From NCBI RefSeq assembly GCF_026898135.2, contig NZ_CP114035.2, positions 4,939,501 through 5,003,500 on the forward strand: DNA of 64,000 bases, in the 5' to 3' direction. Made by a program: the position numbers and the translations under genes. Positions 1 to 9,587 of this stretch are shown here, in pieces. Under the pieces are notes generated by a model that did not search any database, had not been told where the DNA came from, and saw only the letters and a program-made list of their open reading frames with translations. The stretch comes from Pseudomonas fortuita. Its GTDB lineage: Bacteria; Pseudomonadota; Gammaproteobacteria; Pseudomonadales; Pseudomonadaceae. The number at the start of each line of letters is the position of its first letter. The stretch's first letter is position 1.

Positions 1-863
1 TGGATGCGCCACTGGGGCGCTTCGAACTGCAAAGCGGCGAAAACTTCAACCGCAACTTCGTCGACCTGTCGGACACCATTGGCGACCAGATCGAAACACA
101 CCTGACTCAGGACCCGGTGCATAACGTTGCGCTGATTCGCGAATACCTGCGCCGAGGGCTGGAGGCACACCCGGCCCGCACGCCCCTGCAGGCGCAGCGC
201 CTGATCCTGCAGCGCCTGGCCTGCGACGCCGACATGGTGCTGGACCTGCATTGCGATTTCGAGGCGGTCGAGCACCTGTACACCACGCCCGACGCCTGGC
301 AGCAGATCGAGCCGCTGGCCCGCTACCTGGGCGCCCAGGCCAGCCTGCTGGCCACCGACTCGGGCGGGCAGTCGTTCGACGAATGCTTCAGCCTGGTCTG
401 GTGGCAGTTGCAGCAACGCTTCGGCAAGCGCTTCCCTATCCCGCTGGGCTGCTGCTCGGTGACTGTCGAACTGCGTGGCCAGGCCGATGTCAGCCATGAC
501 CTGGCCAGCCAGGATTGCCAGGCGATAATCGACTTCCTGACCCACGCGGGTGTTATCGAGGGCACCAGCCCCGCCTTGCCGGCCTTGCTCAACCCCGCCA
601 CTGCGCTGGCTGCTGTCGAGCCGGTGTCGACGCCACTGGGCGGTTTGCTGGTGTATCACGCCAAACCAGGGCAGCACCTGGAAGCCGGTCAGTTGATCGC
701 AGAAATCATCGACCCGCTCAGCGACCGGGTGACCGCCGTACGCAACAGCCAGCCAGGCCTGTTGTACGCCCGCAGCGTGCGGCGCATGGCAACCGCGGGC
801 ATGGTCATCGCCCATGTGGCCGGCGAGCAGGTATGCCGCAGCGGCTATCTGCTGGGCAACTGA
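1..863 (+). CDS. Succinylglutamate desuccinylase/aspartoacylase family protein (5' end off the window)
   Basis: The reading frame is open from base 3 and the start lies before the window, so only the C-terminal 286 or so residues are seen. Visible family marks are GENFNRNF near the left edge and LDLHCDFEAVEHLY, whose His fits the third zinc ligand of the AstE/AspA-type zinc carboxypeptidase fold. SVTVELRGQ follows, whose Glu fits the catalytic acid. The last 90 residues (GGLLVYHAKPGQHLEAGQ) look like the beta-barrel tail of the family. Members hydrolyse N-acyl amino acids or related amides; the substrate cannot be read here. It ends 66 bp before a DNA-repair helicase and I see no functional link to it. 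Confidence 0.85.
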   Translation, partial: DAPLGRFELQSGENFNRNFVDLSDTIGDQIETHLTQDPVHNVALIREYLRRGLEAHPARTPLQAQRLILQRLACDADMVLDLHCDFEAVEHLYTTPDAWQQIEPLARYLGAQASLLATDSGGQSFDECFSLVWWQLQQRFGKRFPIPLGCCSVTVELRGQADVSHDLASQDCQAIIDFLTHAGVIEGTSPALPALLNPATALAAVEPVSTPLGGLLVYHAKPGQHLEAGQLIAEIIDPLSDRVTAVRNSQPGLLYARSVRRMATAGMVIAHVAGEQVCRSGYLLGN

Positions 864-929
864 TTCGGTAAAACCATTGCCACTGGCGGCTGGTCTGTAG
901 AAGCACAACCTTGGACGGACCACTGCCTC

Positions 930-3392
930 ATGCCCACCGCCACTGACCTTGCCAATGCCTGGTTCGCCAAACGCGGCTGGAAGCCGTTCGCTTTCCAGCG
1001 ACGTGTCTGGGCAGCCGTGGAACGTGGCGAGTCTGGCCTGTTACATGCCAGTACCGGCGCAGGCAAGACCTACGCGGTATGGCTCGCCGCGCTACGTGCG
1101 TTCAAGGCCCTGCCACAGGGCCGCCAACCTGTACCTCTGCAGGTGGTATGGGTGACACCCATGCGAGCCCTGGCCGCCGACACTGCCCGTGCCTTGCAAG
1201 CGCCCGTTGATGAGCTCGAGCTGCCCTGGAGCATAGGGGTGCGCAGCGGCGACACTGGCAGCGCCGAACGCGCCCGGCAAGCACGGCGCCTGCCCAGTGT
1301 ACTGGTGACCACCCCCGAAAGCCTCACCTTGCTATTGACCCGGGCACAGGCCCGCGAAGACTTCGCCACGCTGCGCCTGGTGGTGGTGGATGAATGGCAC
1401 GAACTGCTGGGCAACAAGCGCGGGGTACAACTGCAACTGGCCCTCGCCCGCCTGCGCCGGTGGCACCCCGGGCTGCCCACCTGGGGTCTCTCTGCCACGC
1501 TGGGCAACCTGCAACACGCGTTGGAGGTACTCCTGCCACAAGGTGGCCTGCTGGTGCAGGGCCGCCAGGACAAGGCGCTGCAGGTTGATACCCTGCTGCC
1601 GGCGGCGATTGACCGCTTCCCCTGGGCCGGGCACATGGGCCTCAAGATGCTCGAGCAGGTCAGCCATGAGATCGACGCCAGTGCCAGTTGCCTGGTATTT
1701 ACCAACACCCGTGCCCAGGCCGAACTGTGGTACCAGGCCCTGCTTGACGCCCGCCCCGATTGGGCCGGGCTGATTGCCCTGCACCATGCCTCGCTCGCCC
1801 GGGACACCCGTGACTGGGTCGAGCGCAGCCTCAAGCAGGGCAGCCTGAAGGCAGTGGTCTGTACGTCCAGCCTGGACCTTGGCGTGGACTTTTTACCGGT
1901 GGAGCGGGTGCTGCAGATCGGCTCGGCCAAGGGTATTGCCCGCCTGATGCAGCGGGCCGGTCGCTCCGGTCATGCACCGGGGCGTCGCTCGCGAATAACC
2001 CTGGTGCCTACTCACAGCCTGGAACTGGTGGAAGCAGCAGCAGCCCGCCAGGCACTGGCAGCCGGGCACATTGAAGCGCGCTTCTCGCCACGCCTGTGCA
2101 TGGACGTCCTGGTGCAGCACCTGGTCAGCATGGCCTTGGGCAGTGGTTTTCGCGCAGCACAATTGCTGTCCGAAGTGCGCAGCACCTGGGCGTTCGCCGA
2201 GTTGCGCGACAACCAGTGGCAATGGGCATTGGACTTCGTCTGCCACGGCGGAGGCTCACTCAGCGCCTACCCTGATTACCAGCGTGTTGAACGCCAGGAG
2301 GACGGCACCTATCGCGTGGCCAGTGAACGCCTGGCGCGCCGTCACCGCATGGGCATCGGCACCATTGTCAGTGATGCCCACCTGCAGTTGAAATACTGGA
2401 GCAAGGGCGGCGGGGGCAAAACGCTGGGCAGTGTCGAAGAAGCGTTCATCGCCCGCCTGCGCCCGGGCGATACGCTGGTATTTGGCGGGCGAGTGCTGGA
2501 ACTGGTACGGGTGGAAAACATGACGGCCTATGTGCGTCGCAGTACTGCGCGCAAGGCTGCGGTGGCGCGCTGGAATGGCGGGCGCATGCCGCTCTCCAGC
2601 GAACTGGCCGACGCGCTGGTTGAACAACTCGATGCCGCAGCCCATGAGCGCTTCGAGGGCCCGGAGATGCGCGCGGTGCGCCCGCTGCTGGCGCTACAGG
2701 CTCAATGGTCGGCGTTGCCCACGACAGGCACGCTGCTGGCCGAGACGTTCAAATCCCGCCAGGGTTGGCACCTGTTCCTTTACCCGTTTGCCGGGCGCAT
2801 GGCCAATCTGGGCCTGGCCAACCTGATTGCGTGGCGGGTCAGCCGCGTGCAGCCGCTGTCGGTATCGATTGCCGTCAACGATTATGGGTTCGAGCTGCTC
2901 AGCCCTGGCACCGTGGACTGGGCAGCGTACTTGCCGCAGGCGCTTGCTACCGAACACCTGCTGGAGGATGTATTGGCTAGCCTGAATGCGGGAGAAATGG
3001 CGTTGCGGCGTTTTCGTGAGATCGCCCAGATCGCCGGGCTGGTTTTTGGCGGATACCCGGCAGCACAGAAAAGTACCCGGCAGATCCAGGCATCCAGTGG
3101 GCTGTTCTACGAGGTTTTCCGCAAGCATGACGCTGACAACCTGCTACTGGGCCAGGCGCGGGACGAGGTGCTGAGAGAGGAGCTGGAAATTGACCGGCTG
3201 CATCAGCAATTGCTGAAAATGGGCAGCCTGCGCTTGGACCTGCGTATGTTGAAGCGGCCGGGACCGTTGGCATTTGCGTTGCTCGTGGAAGGCATGCGCG
3301 AGACGCTGAGCACCGAAAAACTGGCGGACCGGATTGCGCGAATGGTGGCTGAGCTGGAAAGCGCTGCGTCAATGGGCCCGACTGAACCATGA
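930..3392 (+). CDS. Ligase-associated DNA-damage-response DEXH-box helicase (Lhr-core type)
   Basis: A superfamily 2 helicase of 820 residues. Walker A is STGAGKT at about 41-47, the Walker B/DEXH box is DEWH at 154-157, motif III is SATLGN, and motif VI is [13 protein letters not shown] rather than DEVH/DEIH, together with the length and the overlapping metallophosphoesterase gene, marks the ligase-associated branch. In many bacteria this helicase is encoded with an ATP-dependent DNA ligase, a ligase-associated exonuclease and PdeM. Here only helicase and PdeM are in view; the ligase and exonuclease are not adjacent on the left side visible. Its stop overlaps the pdeM start (ATGA), so the two are probably cotranslated. 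The genome also encodes full-length Lhr at 45191-49471. Confidence 0.9.
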   Translation: MPTATDLANAWFAKRGWKPFAFQRRVWAAVERGESGLLHASTGAGKTYAVWLAALRAFKALPQGRQPVPLQVVWVTPMRALAADTARALQAPVDELELPWSIGVRSGDTGSAERARQARRLPSVLVTTPESLTLLLTRAQAREDFATLRLVVVDEWHELLGNKRGVQLQLALARLRRWHPGLPTWGLSATLGNLQHALEVLLPQGGLLVQGRQDKALQVDTLLPAAIDRFPWAGHMGLKMLEQVSHEIDASASCLVFTNTRAQAELWYQALLDARPDWAGLIALHHASLARDTRDWVERSLKQGSLKAVVCTSSLDLGVDFLPVERVLQIGSAKGIARLMQRAGRSGHAPGRRSRITLVPTHSLELVEAAAARQALAAGHIEARFSPRLCMDVLVQHLVSMALGSGFRAAQLLSEVRSTWAFAELRDNQWQWALDFVCHGGGSLSAYPDYQRVERQEDGTYRVASERLARRHRMGIGTIVSDAHLQLKYWSKGGGGKTLGSVEEAFIARLRPGDTLVFGGRVLELVRVENMTAYVRRSTARKAAVARWNGGRMPLSSELADALVEQLDAAAHERFEGPEMRAVRPLLALQAQWSALPTTGTLLAETFKSRQGWHLFLYPFAGRMANLGLANLIAWRVSRVQPLSVSIAVNDYGFELLSPGTVDWAAYLPQALATEHLLEDVLASLNAGEMALRRFREIAQIAGLVFGGYPAAQKSTRQIQASSGLFYEVFRKHDADNLLLGQARDEVLREELEIDRLHQQLLKMGSLRLDLRMLKRPGPLAFALLVEGMRETLSTEKLADRIARMVAELESAASMGPTEP

Positions 3393-4039
3393 ATCATCAG
3401 CCCATCACCCACTGTGGCCAAACGCTCTGGCTGCTCCCCGACAAAGCCATCTACTGGCCTGCCCGCCGCGCTCTGCTGGTAGCAGACGTGCACATCGGCA
3501 AGGCCGCCAGCTACCGCGCCCTCCATCAGCCGGTACCACGCGGCACCACGCAGGCCACACTCGCGCGGCTTGATAGCCTGCTGGGGGCTTATGACTGTGA
3601 GCTGCTGATCATTCTGGGCGATTTTCTGCATGCCCGAACGGCACGCGCCCCGGCGACACTGGCCAAGGTGCATGATTGGCGGGAACGGCATGCAAATCTG
3701 CAAATAGTCCTGATACGCGGCAACCATGATCGCAACGCAGGCGATCCCCCCGCTTCGCTGCGCATTGAAGTGCAAGATGAACCTTGGCTATTGGAACCGT
3801 TCGCGCTACAGCACGAACCTCAACCACACCCCACCCATCCGGTGCTGGCAGGCCATGTTCACCCGGTCTTCGTCCTGCGCGGCAAGGCTCGCCAACGACT
3901 GCGCCTGCCTTGCTTCCTGATCGATGCCCGCGTGAGCCTGCTGCCGGCATTTGGTGAATTCACCGGTGGCTGGGAAATTACGCCAGCCGACGCCAGCAAG
4001 ATCTACCTGTCTGGCGCGGGGCGCGTCTGGCCGGTGTAA
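3389..4039 (+). CDS. pdeM: Ligase-associated DNA damage response endonuclease PdeM (metallophosphoesterase)
   Basis: A 216-residue calcineurin-like phosphoesterase. All metal-site motifs are present: DVH (Asp33, His35), GDFLH (Asp78), GNHD (112-114) and GHVH (His156, His158). The start ATG lies inside the stop of the helicase gene (4-bp overlap), which is the arrangement expected of the ligase-associated repair cassette. Members act as Mn-dependent nucleases or phosphodiesterases. The name rests on context plus motif spacing; the substrate is not evident from sequence. Confidence 0.88.
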   Translation: MNHQPITHCGQTLWLLPDKAIYWPARRALLVADVHIGKAASYRALHQPVPRGTTQATLARLDSLLGAYDCELLIILGDFLHARTARAPATLAKVHDWRERHANLQIVLIRGNHDRNAGDPPASLRIEVQDEPWLLEPFALQHEPQPHPTHPVLAGHVHPVFVLRGKARQRLRLPCFLIDARVSLLPAFGEFTGGWEITPADASKIYLSGAGRVWPV

Positions 4040-4045
4040 ATGCGC

Positions 4046-4273
4046 TCAGGCGACAGGCGCCGGAGGCGGCTCGTCAGGCAAGGTGGGTTCGCCTGGCTCC
4101 GTAAGAGGTGTATCGCCTGGCTGCGGGGGCTGTGGCGTATCGGGACCAGGCTGGTGCGGCACGCCCCCCGCCTGCATCGGCAGCGGGTGCGCCAGCAGTG
4201 ACCAGGGCAACAACCCGACGTGGTTGGGCTGCAGGCCTGCCAGCTTGGCACTGATTGCGGGATGGAGTTTCAT
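4046..4273 (-). CDS. Small proline-rich hypothetical protein
   Basis: Predicted 75 residues, starting at the ATG at 4273 with CAGGAGC placed 5 bases upstream, a good ribosome-binding site. The N-terminal half (MKLHPAISAKLAGLQPNHVG) looks like an ordinary short soluble segment. The C-terminal half is a proline- and acid-rich tail with PQPPQPGDTP and TEPGEPTLPDEPPP. It converges on pdeM and ends 6 bp from it. I do not recognise a family. It may be a short conserved Pseudomonas protein; coding status rests on the start signals and the sensible amino-acid composition. Confidence 0.5.
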   Translation of the reverse strand: MKLHPAISAKLAGLQPNHVGLLPWSLLAHPLPMQAGGVPHQPGPDTPQPPQPGDTPLTEPGEPTLPDEPPPAPVA

Positions 4274-4367
4274 TGGCTGCTCCTGACGTAAGCCGATACG
4301 CATCATGCGCATCGGCATTACAGCGTTGGAGTGCCAAAGCCACGGGTAATTCCCCGCGTTTGTCGGT

Positions 4368-4934
4368 TCAGGTACGTGGCAGGGTAACGCCGCGCTGGCC
4401 TTGGTATTTGCCGCCACGGTCCTTGTAGGACACTTCACACTCTTCGTCCGACTGCAGGAACAGCATCTGTGCCACGCCTTCGTTGGCGTAGATTTTCGCC
4501 GGCAGCGTGGTGGTGTTGGAGAACTCCAGCGTCACGTGGCCCTCCCACTCGGGCTCGAGCGGGGTGACGTTGACGATGATGCCGCAGCGGGCGTAGGTGC
4601 TCTTGCCCAGGCAGATGGTCAGCACGTCACGCGGAATGCGGAAATACTCGACAGTGCGGGCCAGGGCGAAGGAGTTCGGCGGGATGATGCACACGTCGCT
4701 CTTGATATCGACAAAGCTGCCGGCGTCGAAGTTTTTGGGGTCGACGGTGGCCGAGTTGATATTGGTGAAAACCTTGAATTCGTCGGCGCAGCGCACGTCG
4801 TAGCCGTAGCTGGAAACACCGAAGGAAATGACCCGGCTGTCCTGTTCGCCGCGCACCTGGCGCTCGACGAACGGTTCGATCATGCCGTGTTCCTGCGCCA
4901 TGCGGCGAATCCACTTGTCCGATTTGATGCTCAT
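4368..4934 (-). CDS. dcd: dCTP deaminase
   Basis: A 188-residue protein matching the usual length of the trimeric enzyme that converts dCTP to dUTP and feeds thymidylate synthesis. The catalytic Glu is in VTLEFSN (Glu137, equivalent to E. coli Glu138), and the phosphate-binding KSTYAR motif at 111-116 and the C-terminal closing tail are present. It starts at 4934 and is divergent from the cold-shock gene. No partner gene overlaps it. Confidence 0.97.
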   Translation of the reverse strand: MSIKSDKWIRRMAQEHGMIEPFVERQVRGEQDSRVISFGVSSYGYDVRCADEFKVFTNINSATVDPKNFDAGSFVDIKSDVCIIPPNSFALARTVEYFRIPRDVLTICLGKSTYARCGIIVNVTPLEPEWEGHVTLEFSNTTTLPAKIYANEGVAQMLFLQSDEECEVSYKDRGGKYQGQRGVTLPRT

Positions 4935-5262
4935 GGCGGGGGTGTCCTGAAGAGTTGCGTGGTAAAAATCGTGAGGCGCATCTTACCGGTCCCGGCGCGC
5001 AGGTTAAAGTTCTATGCCGCATCCCGCGCCGGGCGGAGGCTGCAGCCGCCGTCGATCCGAATTTGCCTAAAGCTTCTCCAGACCATTGGCAGGTTGCGGA
5101 AAGTGGGGTAAGGTGACGCCACTGTGCTGCACGTGACACCGAGAATCTCTAGTTTGATGCACGATCCTGATCGGCCCATCGCTGAATTTTCTGCTCTCTT
5201 TGCGCTCAGTCCCGGGCAGGGTTTTTCCTGACCGTTATTAAATTGTCCAAGGAGACAGAAAA
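4935..5262. other. Intergenic region with the leader of the cold-shock gene
   Basis: 328 bp between the divergent dcd and cold-shock genes. The right half (about 5150-5262) is T-rich and probably holds the long 5' leader typical of cspA-like transcripts, ending in an AAGGAGA ribosome-binding site at 5250-5256. I see no convincing ORF here. Leader folding was not computed. Confidence 0.45.
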
Positions 5263-5472
5263 ATGTCCAATCGCCAATCCGGTACCGTTAAGTGGTTCAA
5301 CGATGAGAAAGGCTACGGCTTCATCACCCCTCAGTCGGGTGACGACCTGTTCGTGCACTTCAAAGCCATCCAAGCTGACGGCTTCAAAACCCTGAAAGAA
5401 GGCCAGGCTGTTACTTTCGTCGCTACCCGCGGCCAGAAAGGCATGCAGGCTGAAGAAGTTCAGATCGCCTAA
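5263..5472 (+). CDS. Cold-shock domain protein (CspA/CapB family)
   Basis: 69 residues forming a single OB-fold cold-shock domain. RNP1 is KGYGFIT and RNP2 is LFVHF, and SGTVKWFN marks the first strand. It binds single-stranded RNA and DNA and acts as an RNA chaperone. A strong AAGGAGA Shine-Dalgarno and a strong terminator just after the stop indicate a highly expressed single-gene transcript. Several paralogues are normal in Pseudomonas, so I give no specific symbol. Confidence 0.95.
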   Translation: MSNRQSGTVKWFNDEKGYGFITPQSGDDLFVHFKAIQADGFKTLKEGQAVTFVATRGQKGMQAEEVQIA

Positions 5473-5495
5473 GTCGATCTCGCTTCCTAGCTTTC

Positions 5496-5527
5496 AAAAA
5501 AACCCGCCTTCTGGCGGGTTTTTTTAT
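5496..5527 (+). terminator. Rho-independent terminator of the cold-shock gene
   Basis: The stem AACCCGCC/GGCGGGTT with loop TTCT is followed by a run of T and preceded by a run of A, so it can also act on the other strand. It lies 24 bp after the stop codon. Confidence 0.93.
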
Positions 5528-5530
5528 GCC

Positions 5531-5650
5531 TGTGCAGGAGCGGCCTTGTGTCGCGAAAGGGGTGCGAAGCACCCCCAAGATAGGTGATCCAACCACATAT
5601 TGCCGGGGCCGCTTTGCGGCCCTTTCGCGGCACAAGGCCGCTCCCACAGG
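5531..5650. repeat. Inverted pair of REP elements
   Basis: Two copies of a P. putida-type REP face each other. The left copy begins AGGAGCGGCCTTGTGTCGCG and ends in the hairpin GGGGTGCGAAGCACCCC. The right copy is its inverse, starting with a GGCCGCTTTGCGGCC hairpin and ending AAGGCCGCTCCCACAG. It lies between a terminator and the 3' end of apbC. The same family recurs at 51344-51450. Confidence 0.88.
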
Positions 5651-5657
5651 AAATGCG

Positions 5658-6752
5658 TCAGTCTTCGCTGATGGTAATGCTCGGCATCGCCGGTGCGGCT
5701 GCTTCCTGCAGTACGATGCGTGCACCCACCTGGCGGGCCAGTTCCTGATAGACCATGGCAATCTGGCTTTCCGGCTCGGCAATCGCCGTGGGCTTACCGC
5801 TGTCGGCCTGCTCGCGGATCAGCATCGACAACGGCAGCGAGGCCAGCAGGTCGACGCCATACTGGCTCGCCAGCTTCTCACCACCGCCTTCGCCGAACAG
5901 ATGCTCGGCATGACCACAGTTTGAACAGATATGCACGGCCATGTTCTCGACCACGCCGAGCACCGGGATGTTGACCTTGCGGAACATCTCCACGCCCTTC
6001 TTGGCATCCAGCAACGCCAGGTCCTGCGGAGTGGTGACGATCACAGAGCCGGCCACCGGCACTTTCTGCGCCAGCGTCAGCTGGATATCGCCGGTACCCG
6101 GCGGCATGTCGATCACCAGGTAATCCAGGTCGTCCCAGGCGGTTTGGGTCACCAGTTGCAGCAGCGCACCGGAGACCATCGGGCCTCGCCAGACCATCGG
6201 CGTGTTGTCGTCGGTGAGGAACGCCATGGACATGACTTCCACACCATGGGCCTTGATCGGCACAAACCACTTCTGCTCACGGATCTGTGGGCGGGTGCCT
6301 TCAGCGATACCGAACATCACGCCCTGGCTTGGGCCATAGATGTCGGCATCGAGAATACCCACCCGCGCGCCTTCGCGGGCCAAGGCCAAGGCCAGGTTGG
6401 CCGCGGTGGTCGACTTGCCCACCCCACCCTTGCCCGAGGCCACGGCGACGATGTTCTTGACGTTGGCCATGGCCGGTACCTGGGCCTGGGCCTTGTGCGC
6501 GGCCACCTGGCAATCGATCGACACCTGGGCGCTGCTGACGCCCTCGAGGTTGCCGATGGCGGTCTGCAGCACCTGGGCCCAGCCGTTCTTGAACAGCCCG
6601 GCGGCATACCCCAACTGCAACTGCACGCTGACCTGACCGCCCTGGATATCGATGGCGCGCACGCAACCGGCGCTGACCGGGTCCTGGTTCAGATAAGGGT
6701 CGGTGTACTGGCGAAGCACGCCTTCAACGGCGGCACGGGTGACGGCACTCAT
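5658..6752 (-). CDS. apbC: Iron-sulfur cluster carrier protein ApbC/Mrp
   Basis: A P-loop NTPase of 364 residues in the Mrp/NBP35 family. An N-terminal MIP18/DUF59-like domain (about 1-85) is followed by the deviant Walker A GKGGVGKS at 107-114. The CxxC (ICSNCG) carries the Fe-S cluster at the dimer interface. It delivers Fe-S clusters to apoproteins. I chose the ATG at 6752 because GGGAG stands 7 bases upstream; a start 18 bp further upstream is possible but has no such signal. It is divergent from metG, a pairing common in gammaproteobacteria. Confidence 0.95.
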   Translation of the reverse strand: MSAVTRAAVEGVLRQYTDPYLNQDPVSAGCVRAIDIQGGQVSVQLQLGYAAGLFKNGWAQVLQTAIGNLEGVSSAQVSIDCQVAAHKAQAQVPAMANVKNIVAVASGKGGVGKSTTAANLALALAREGARVGILDADIYGPSQGVMFGIAEGTRPQIREQKWFVPIKAHGVEVMSMAFLTDDNTPMVWRGPMVSGALLQLVTQTAWDDLDYLVIDMPPGTGDIQLTLAQKVPVAGSVIVTTPQDLALLDAKKGVEMFRKVNIPVLGVVENMAVHICSNCGHAEHLFGEGGGEKLASQYGVDLLASLPLSMLIREQADSGKPTAIAEPESQIAMVYQELARQVGARIVLQEAAAPAMPSITISED

Positions 6753-6910
6753 GGAGACTCCCATTGGCAAACTTGATGTAGAACAGGCGCCTATCCTAAC
6801 CCGTCAATCGTCAGCAGATGCGCATGCGGGGTGAAATATCTTCGCCAGCCCTTTATAGTGGCCGATCATCCTTATTTTTACCCCGTCGCCAGATAAGTAG
6901 CCGAGCCACC

Positions 6911-8950
6911 ATGTCCGAGCCACGTCAGATTCTCGTCACCAGCGCCTTGCCCTATGCCAATGGATCCATCCATCTTGGCCATATGCTCGAGTACATCCAG
7001 ACAGACATGTGGGTACGCTTCCAGAAAATGCGCGGCAACCAGTGCATCTACGTGTGCGCCGACGACGCTCATGGCTCGGCCATCATGCTGCGCGCCGAAA
7101 AAGAAGGCATCACCCCGGAACAGCTGATCGCCAACGTTCAGGCCGAGCACAGCGGCGACTTCGCCGACTTTTTGGTGGAGTTCGACAACTTCCACTCCAC
7201 CCACAGCGAAGAAAACCGCGAACTGTCGAGCCTGATCTACACGCGCCTGCGTGAAGCCGGGCACATCGCCACCCGTTCGGTAACCCAGTACTTCGACCCG
7301 GAAAAGGGCATGTTCCTGGCCGACCGCTTCATCAAGGGCACCTGCCCCAAGTGCGCGGCCGAAGACCAGTACGGCGACAACTGTGAAAAATGCGGCGCGA
7401 CCTACGCGCCCACCGAGCTGAAGAACCCCAAGTCGGCGATTTCCGGGGCCACCCCGGTACTGCGTGATTCACAGCACTTCTTCTTCAAGCTGCCAGACTT
7501 CCAGGCGATGCTGCAGCAGTGGACCCGCAGCGGCACCCTGCAGGACGCCGTGGCCAACAAACTCGCCGAATGGCTGGACTCCGGCCTGCAGGAGTGGGAT
7601 ATCTCACGTGACGCGCCGTACTTCGGCTTCGAAATCCCGGGCGAACCAGGCAAGTACTTCTACGTATGGCTGGACGCGCCAATCGGCTACATGGCCAGCT
7701 TCAAGAACCTGTGCGCACGCCGCCCCGAGCTGGACTTCGACGCCTTCTGGAAAGAAGACTCCAAGGCCGAGCTGTACCATTTCATCGGCAAGGACATCGT
7801 CAACTTCCACGCCCTGTTCTGGCCCGCCATGCTCGAAGGCGCCGGTTTCCGCAAGCCGACTGCGGTCAACGTGCACGGCTACCTGACCGTAAACGGCGCC
7901 AAGATGTCCAAGTCCCGCGGCACCTTCATCAAGGCCCGCACCTACCTTGACCACCTGCAGCCGGAATACCTGCGTTACTACTACGCAGCCAAGCTGGGCC
8001 GTGGCGTCGACGACCTGGACCTGAACCTGGAAGACTTCGTGCAGAAGGTCAACTCCGACCTGGTGGGCAAGGTGGTCAACATCGCCAGCCGCTGCGCCGG
8101 GTTCATCCACAAAGGCAATGAAGGCGTGATGGTGGCCGGCGATGCCGCACCTGAGCTGACCGAGGCCTTCCTGGCCGCTGCCCCGTCGATCGCCGAAGCC
8201 TACGAAGGCCGCGATTTTGGCCGCGCCATGCGCGAGATCATGGCGCTGGCCGACCGCGCCAACGCCTGGATCGCCGACAAAGCACCGTGGTCGCTGGCCA
8301 AGCAGGAAGGCAAGCAGGATGAAGTACAGGCCATCTGCGCCCAGGGCATCAACCTGTTCCGTCAGTTGGTGATCTTCCTCAAGCCAGTGCTGCCCGTGCT
8401 GGTTGCCGACGCCGAGGCTTTCCTCAACGTTGCCCCGCTGGCCTGGAACGACCACCAGTCGCGCCTGGAAAACCACCAGCTGAACCCGTTCAAGGCACTG
8501 ATGAGCCGCATCGAACCGGCCAAGGTCGAAGCCATGGTCGCAGCCAGCAAGGAGGACCTGCTGGCCGCCGAAGCCAAGGCCCCGGCGGGTAACGGCGAGC
8601 TGAGCAAGGACCCACTGTCGGCAGAAATCGAATTCGACACCTTCGCTGCCGTTGACCTGCGCGTGGCACTGATCGTCAAGGCCGAAGCGGTGGCAGGTGC
8701 CGACAAGCTGCTGCAACTGACCCTGGACATCGGTGACGAGCGCCGTAACGTGTTCTCCGGTATCAAGTCGGCTTACCCTGACCCGTCCAAGCTGGAAGGC
8801 CGCCTGACCATGATGGTAGCCAACCTCAAGCCACGGAAGATGCGCTTTGGCGTGTCCGAAGGCATGGTCATGGCGGCCGGCCCTGGCGGTGAAGAAATCT
8901 ACCTGCTGAGCCCGGACAGCGGCGCCAAGCCAGGCCAGCGCATCAAGTAA
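6911..8950 (+). CDS. metG: Methionyl-tRNA synthetase
   Basis: 679 residues, a class I aminoacyl-tRNA synthetase charging tRNA-Met. The HIGH motif appears as HLGH at 21-24 and KMSKS is intact in [10 protein letters not shown]. The zinc knuckle has two CxxC pairs (CPKC and CEKC), and a C-terminal EMAP/Trbp111-like tRNA-binding domain (about 575-679) makes it the long dimeric form. The start at 6911 gives [18 protein letters not shown], which aligns with the family; an upstream in-frame ATG at 6818 would add residues not seen in the family. Confidence 0.98.
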   Translation: MSEPRQILVTSALPYANGSIHLGHMLEYIQTDMWVRFQKMRGNQCIYVCADDAHGSAIMLRAEKEGITPEQLIANVQAEHSGDFADFLVEFDNFHSTHSEENRELSSLIYTRLREAGHIATRSVTQYFDPEKGMFLADRFIKGTCPKCAAEDQYGDNCEKCGATYAPTELKNPKSAISGATPVLRDSQHFFFKLPDFQAMLQQWTRSGTLQDAVANKLAEWLDSGLQEWDISRDAPYFGFEIPGEPGKYFYVWLDAPIGYMASFKNLCARRPELDFDAFWKEDSKAELYHFIGKDIVNFHALFWPAMLEGAGFRKPTAVNVHGYLTVNGAKMSKSRGTFIKARTYLDHLQPEYLRYYYAAKLGRGVDDLDLNLEDFVQKVNSDLVGKVVNIASRCAGFIHKGNEGVMVAGDAAPELTEAFLAAAPSIAEAYEGRDFGRAMREIMALADRANAWIADKAPWSLAKQEGKQDEVQAICAQGINLFRQLVIFLKPVLPVLVADAEAFLNVAPLAWNDHQSRLENHQLNPFKALMSRIEPAKVEAMVAASKEDLLAAEAKAPAGNGELSKDPLSAEIEFDTFAAVDLRVALIVKAEAVAGADKLLQLTLDIGDERRNVFSGIKSAYPDPSKLEGRLTMMVANLKPRKMRFGVSEGMVMAAGPGGEEIYLLSPDSGAKPGQRIK

Positions 8951-8955
8951 CAGCC

Positions 8956-8981
8956 CTGCCCCGGCCTTTGTGCCGGGGCAG
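8956..8981 (+). terminator. Hairpin after metG
   Basis: A perfect 10-bp stem (CTGCCCCGGC/GCCGGGGCAG) with a 6-base loop lies 5 bp after the metG stop. The T-tract is weak (GTTCCCTCT), so it may terminate only partly. Confidence 0.65.
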
Positions 8982-9038
8982 TTCCCTCTGCGCCTTGATT
9001 GCCGGACAATCACCATGATTCCCGGCTATCGTCATCTC

Positions 9039-9587
9039 ATGAGCGACTACATCCTGGTCCTGATCAGCGCCGCCCTGGTCAATCACCTGTGCCTGCTGCA
9101 ACCATCAGTCTCCAGGCTGCACCTGCATGTGCATGGCCTGGCCTGCGCGCTATGCATTGCGCTGGGCGTGATCGGTGCTCAGTTGCTGGTGCGAGGGGTG
9201 CTTGCTCCATTGCACATCCACGACCTTGCCCTTTTCGTATTGTTGCCCTGGCTGGCGCTGCTCGCCTGGGGCGTGCCATGGCTGCTGGCCAAATGGCGCC
9301 CGAACTGGCCCGTAACGGGGTTGCCAGCACTGCTCTTGAGTAACAGCGCAGCGCTGGGGCTGGCGCTGCGGCTGGCCAGCGACGACAGCACCTGGCCAGC
9401 CACACTGCTGCTAGGCCTGCTGGGCGGTGGCGGCTTCTGGCTGGCGCTGGCCTTGCTCGCCGACCTGCGCCAGCGCAGTGCCCATGCCGATATCCCCGGC
9501 GTACTGCGCGGCCTGCCCATCGAATTGATCGGTGCCGGGGTAATGGCCATGGCGTTATCCGGTTTCAATGGGTTGTTTGCGCAATGA
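9039..9587 (+). CDS. RnfA-like membrane protein, diverged
   Basis: A hydrophobic 182-residue protein with about six membrane segments. MSDYILVLISAALVNH matches the RnfA N-terminus, and the C-terminal stretch from about 149 (ADIP, RG, then SGFNGLF) matches its last helices. Known RnfA uses one Cys near residue 25 and one in a TNC motif to hold a membrane [2Fe-2S] cluster with RnfE. Here the first position has no Cys (PSVSR) and TNC reads SNS. It is first in an overlapping rnfA-rnfD-rnfG-rnfE-nth operon. The start at 9039 gives the family N-terminus; an ATG at 9015 would add eight residues. Whether it still conducts electrons is doubtful. Confidence 0.75.
   Translation: MSDYILVLISAALVNHLCLLQPSVSRLHLHVHGLACALCIALGVIGAQLLVRGVLAPLHIHDLALFVLLPWLALLAWGVPWLLAKWRPNWPVTGLPALLLSNSAALGLALRLASDDSTWPATLLLGLLGGGGFWLALALLADLRQRSAHADIPGVLRGLPIELIGAGVMAMALSGFNGLFAQ

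Noticed and set aside
7604..9016. 470-codon open frame on the minus strand opposite metG
   Set aside because: Antisense shadow; its composition mirrors metG codon bias.
8970..9038. Longer start for the RnfA-like gene
   Set aside because: The start would fall in the loop of the metG hairpin and the added residues do not resemble RnfA.
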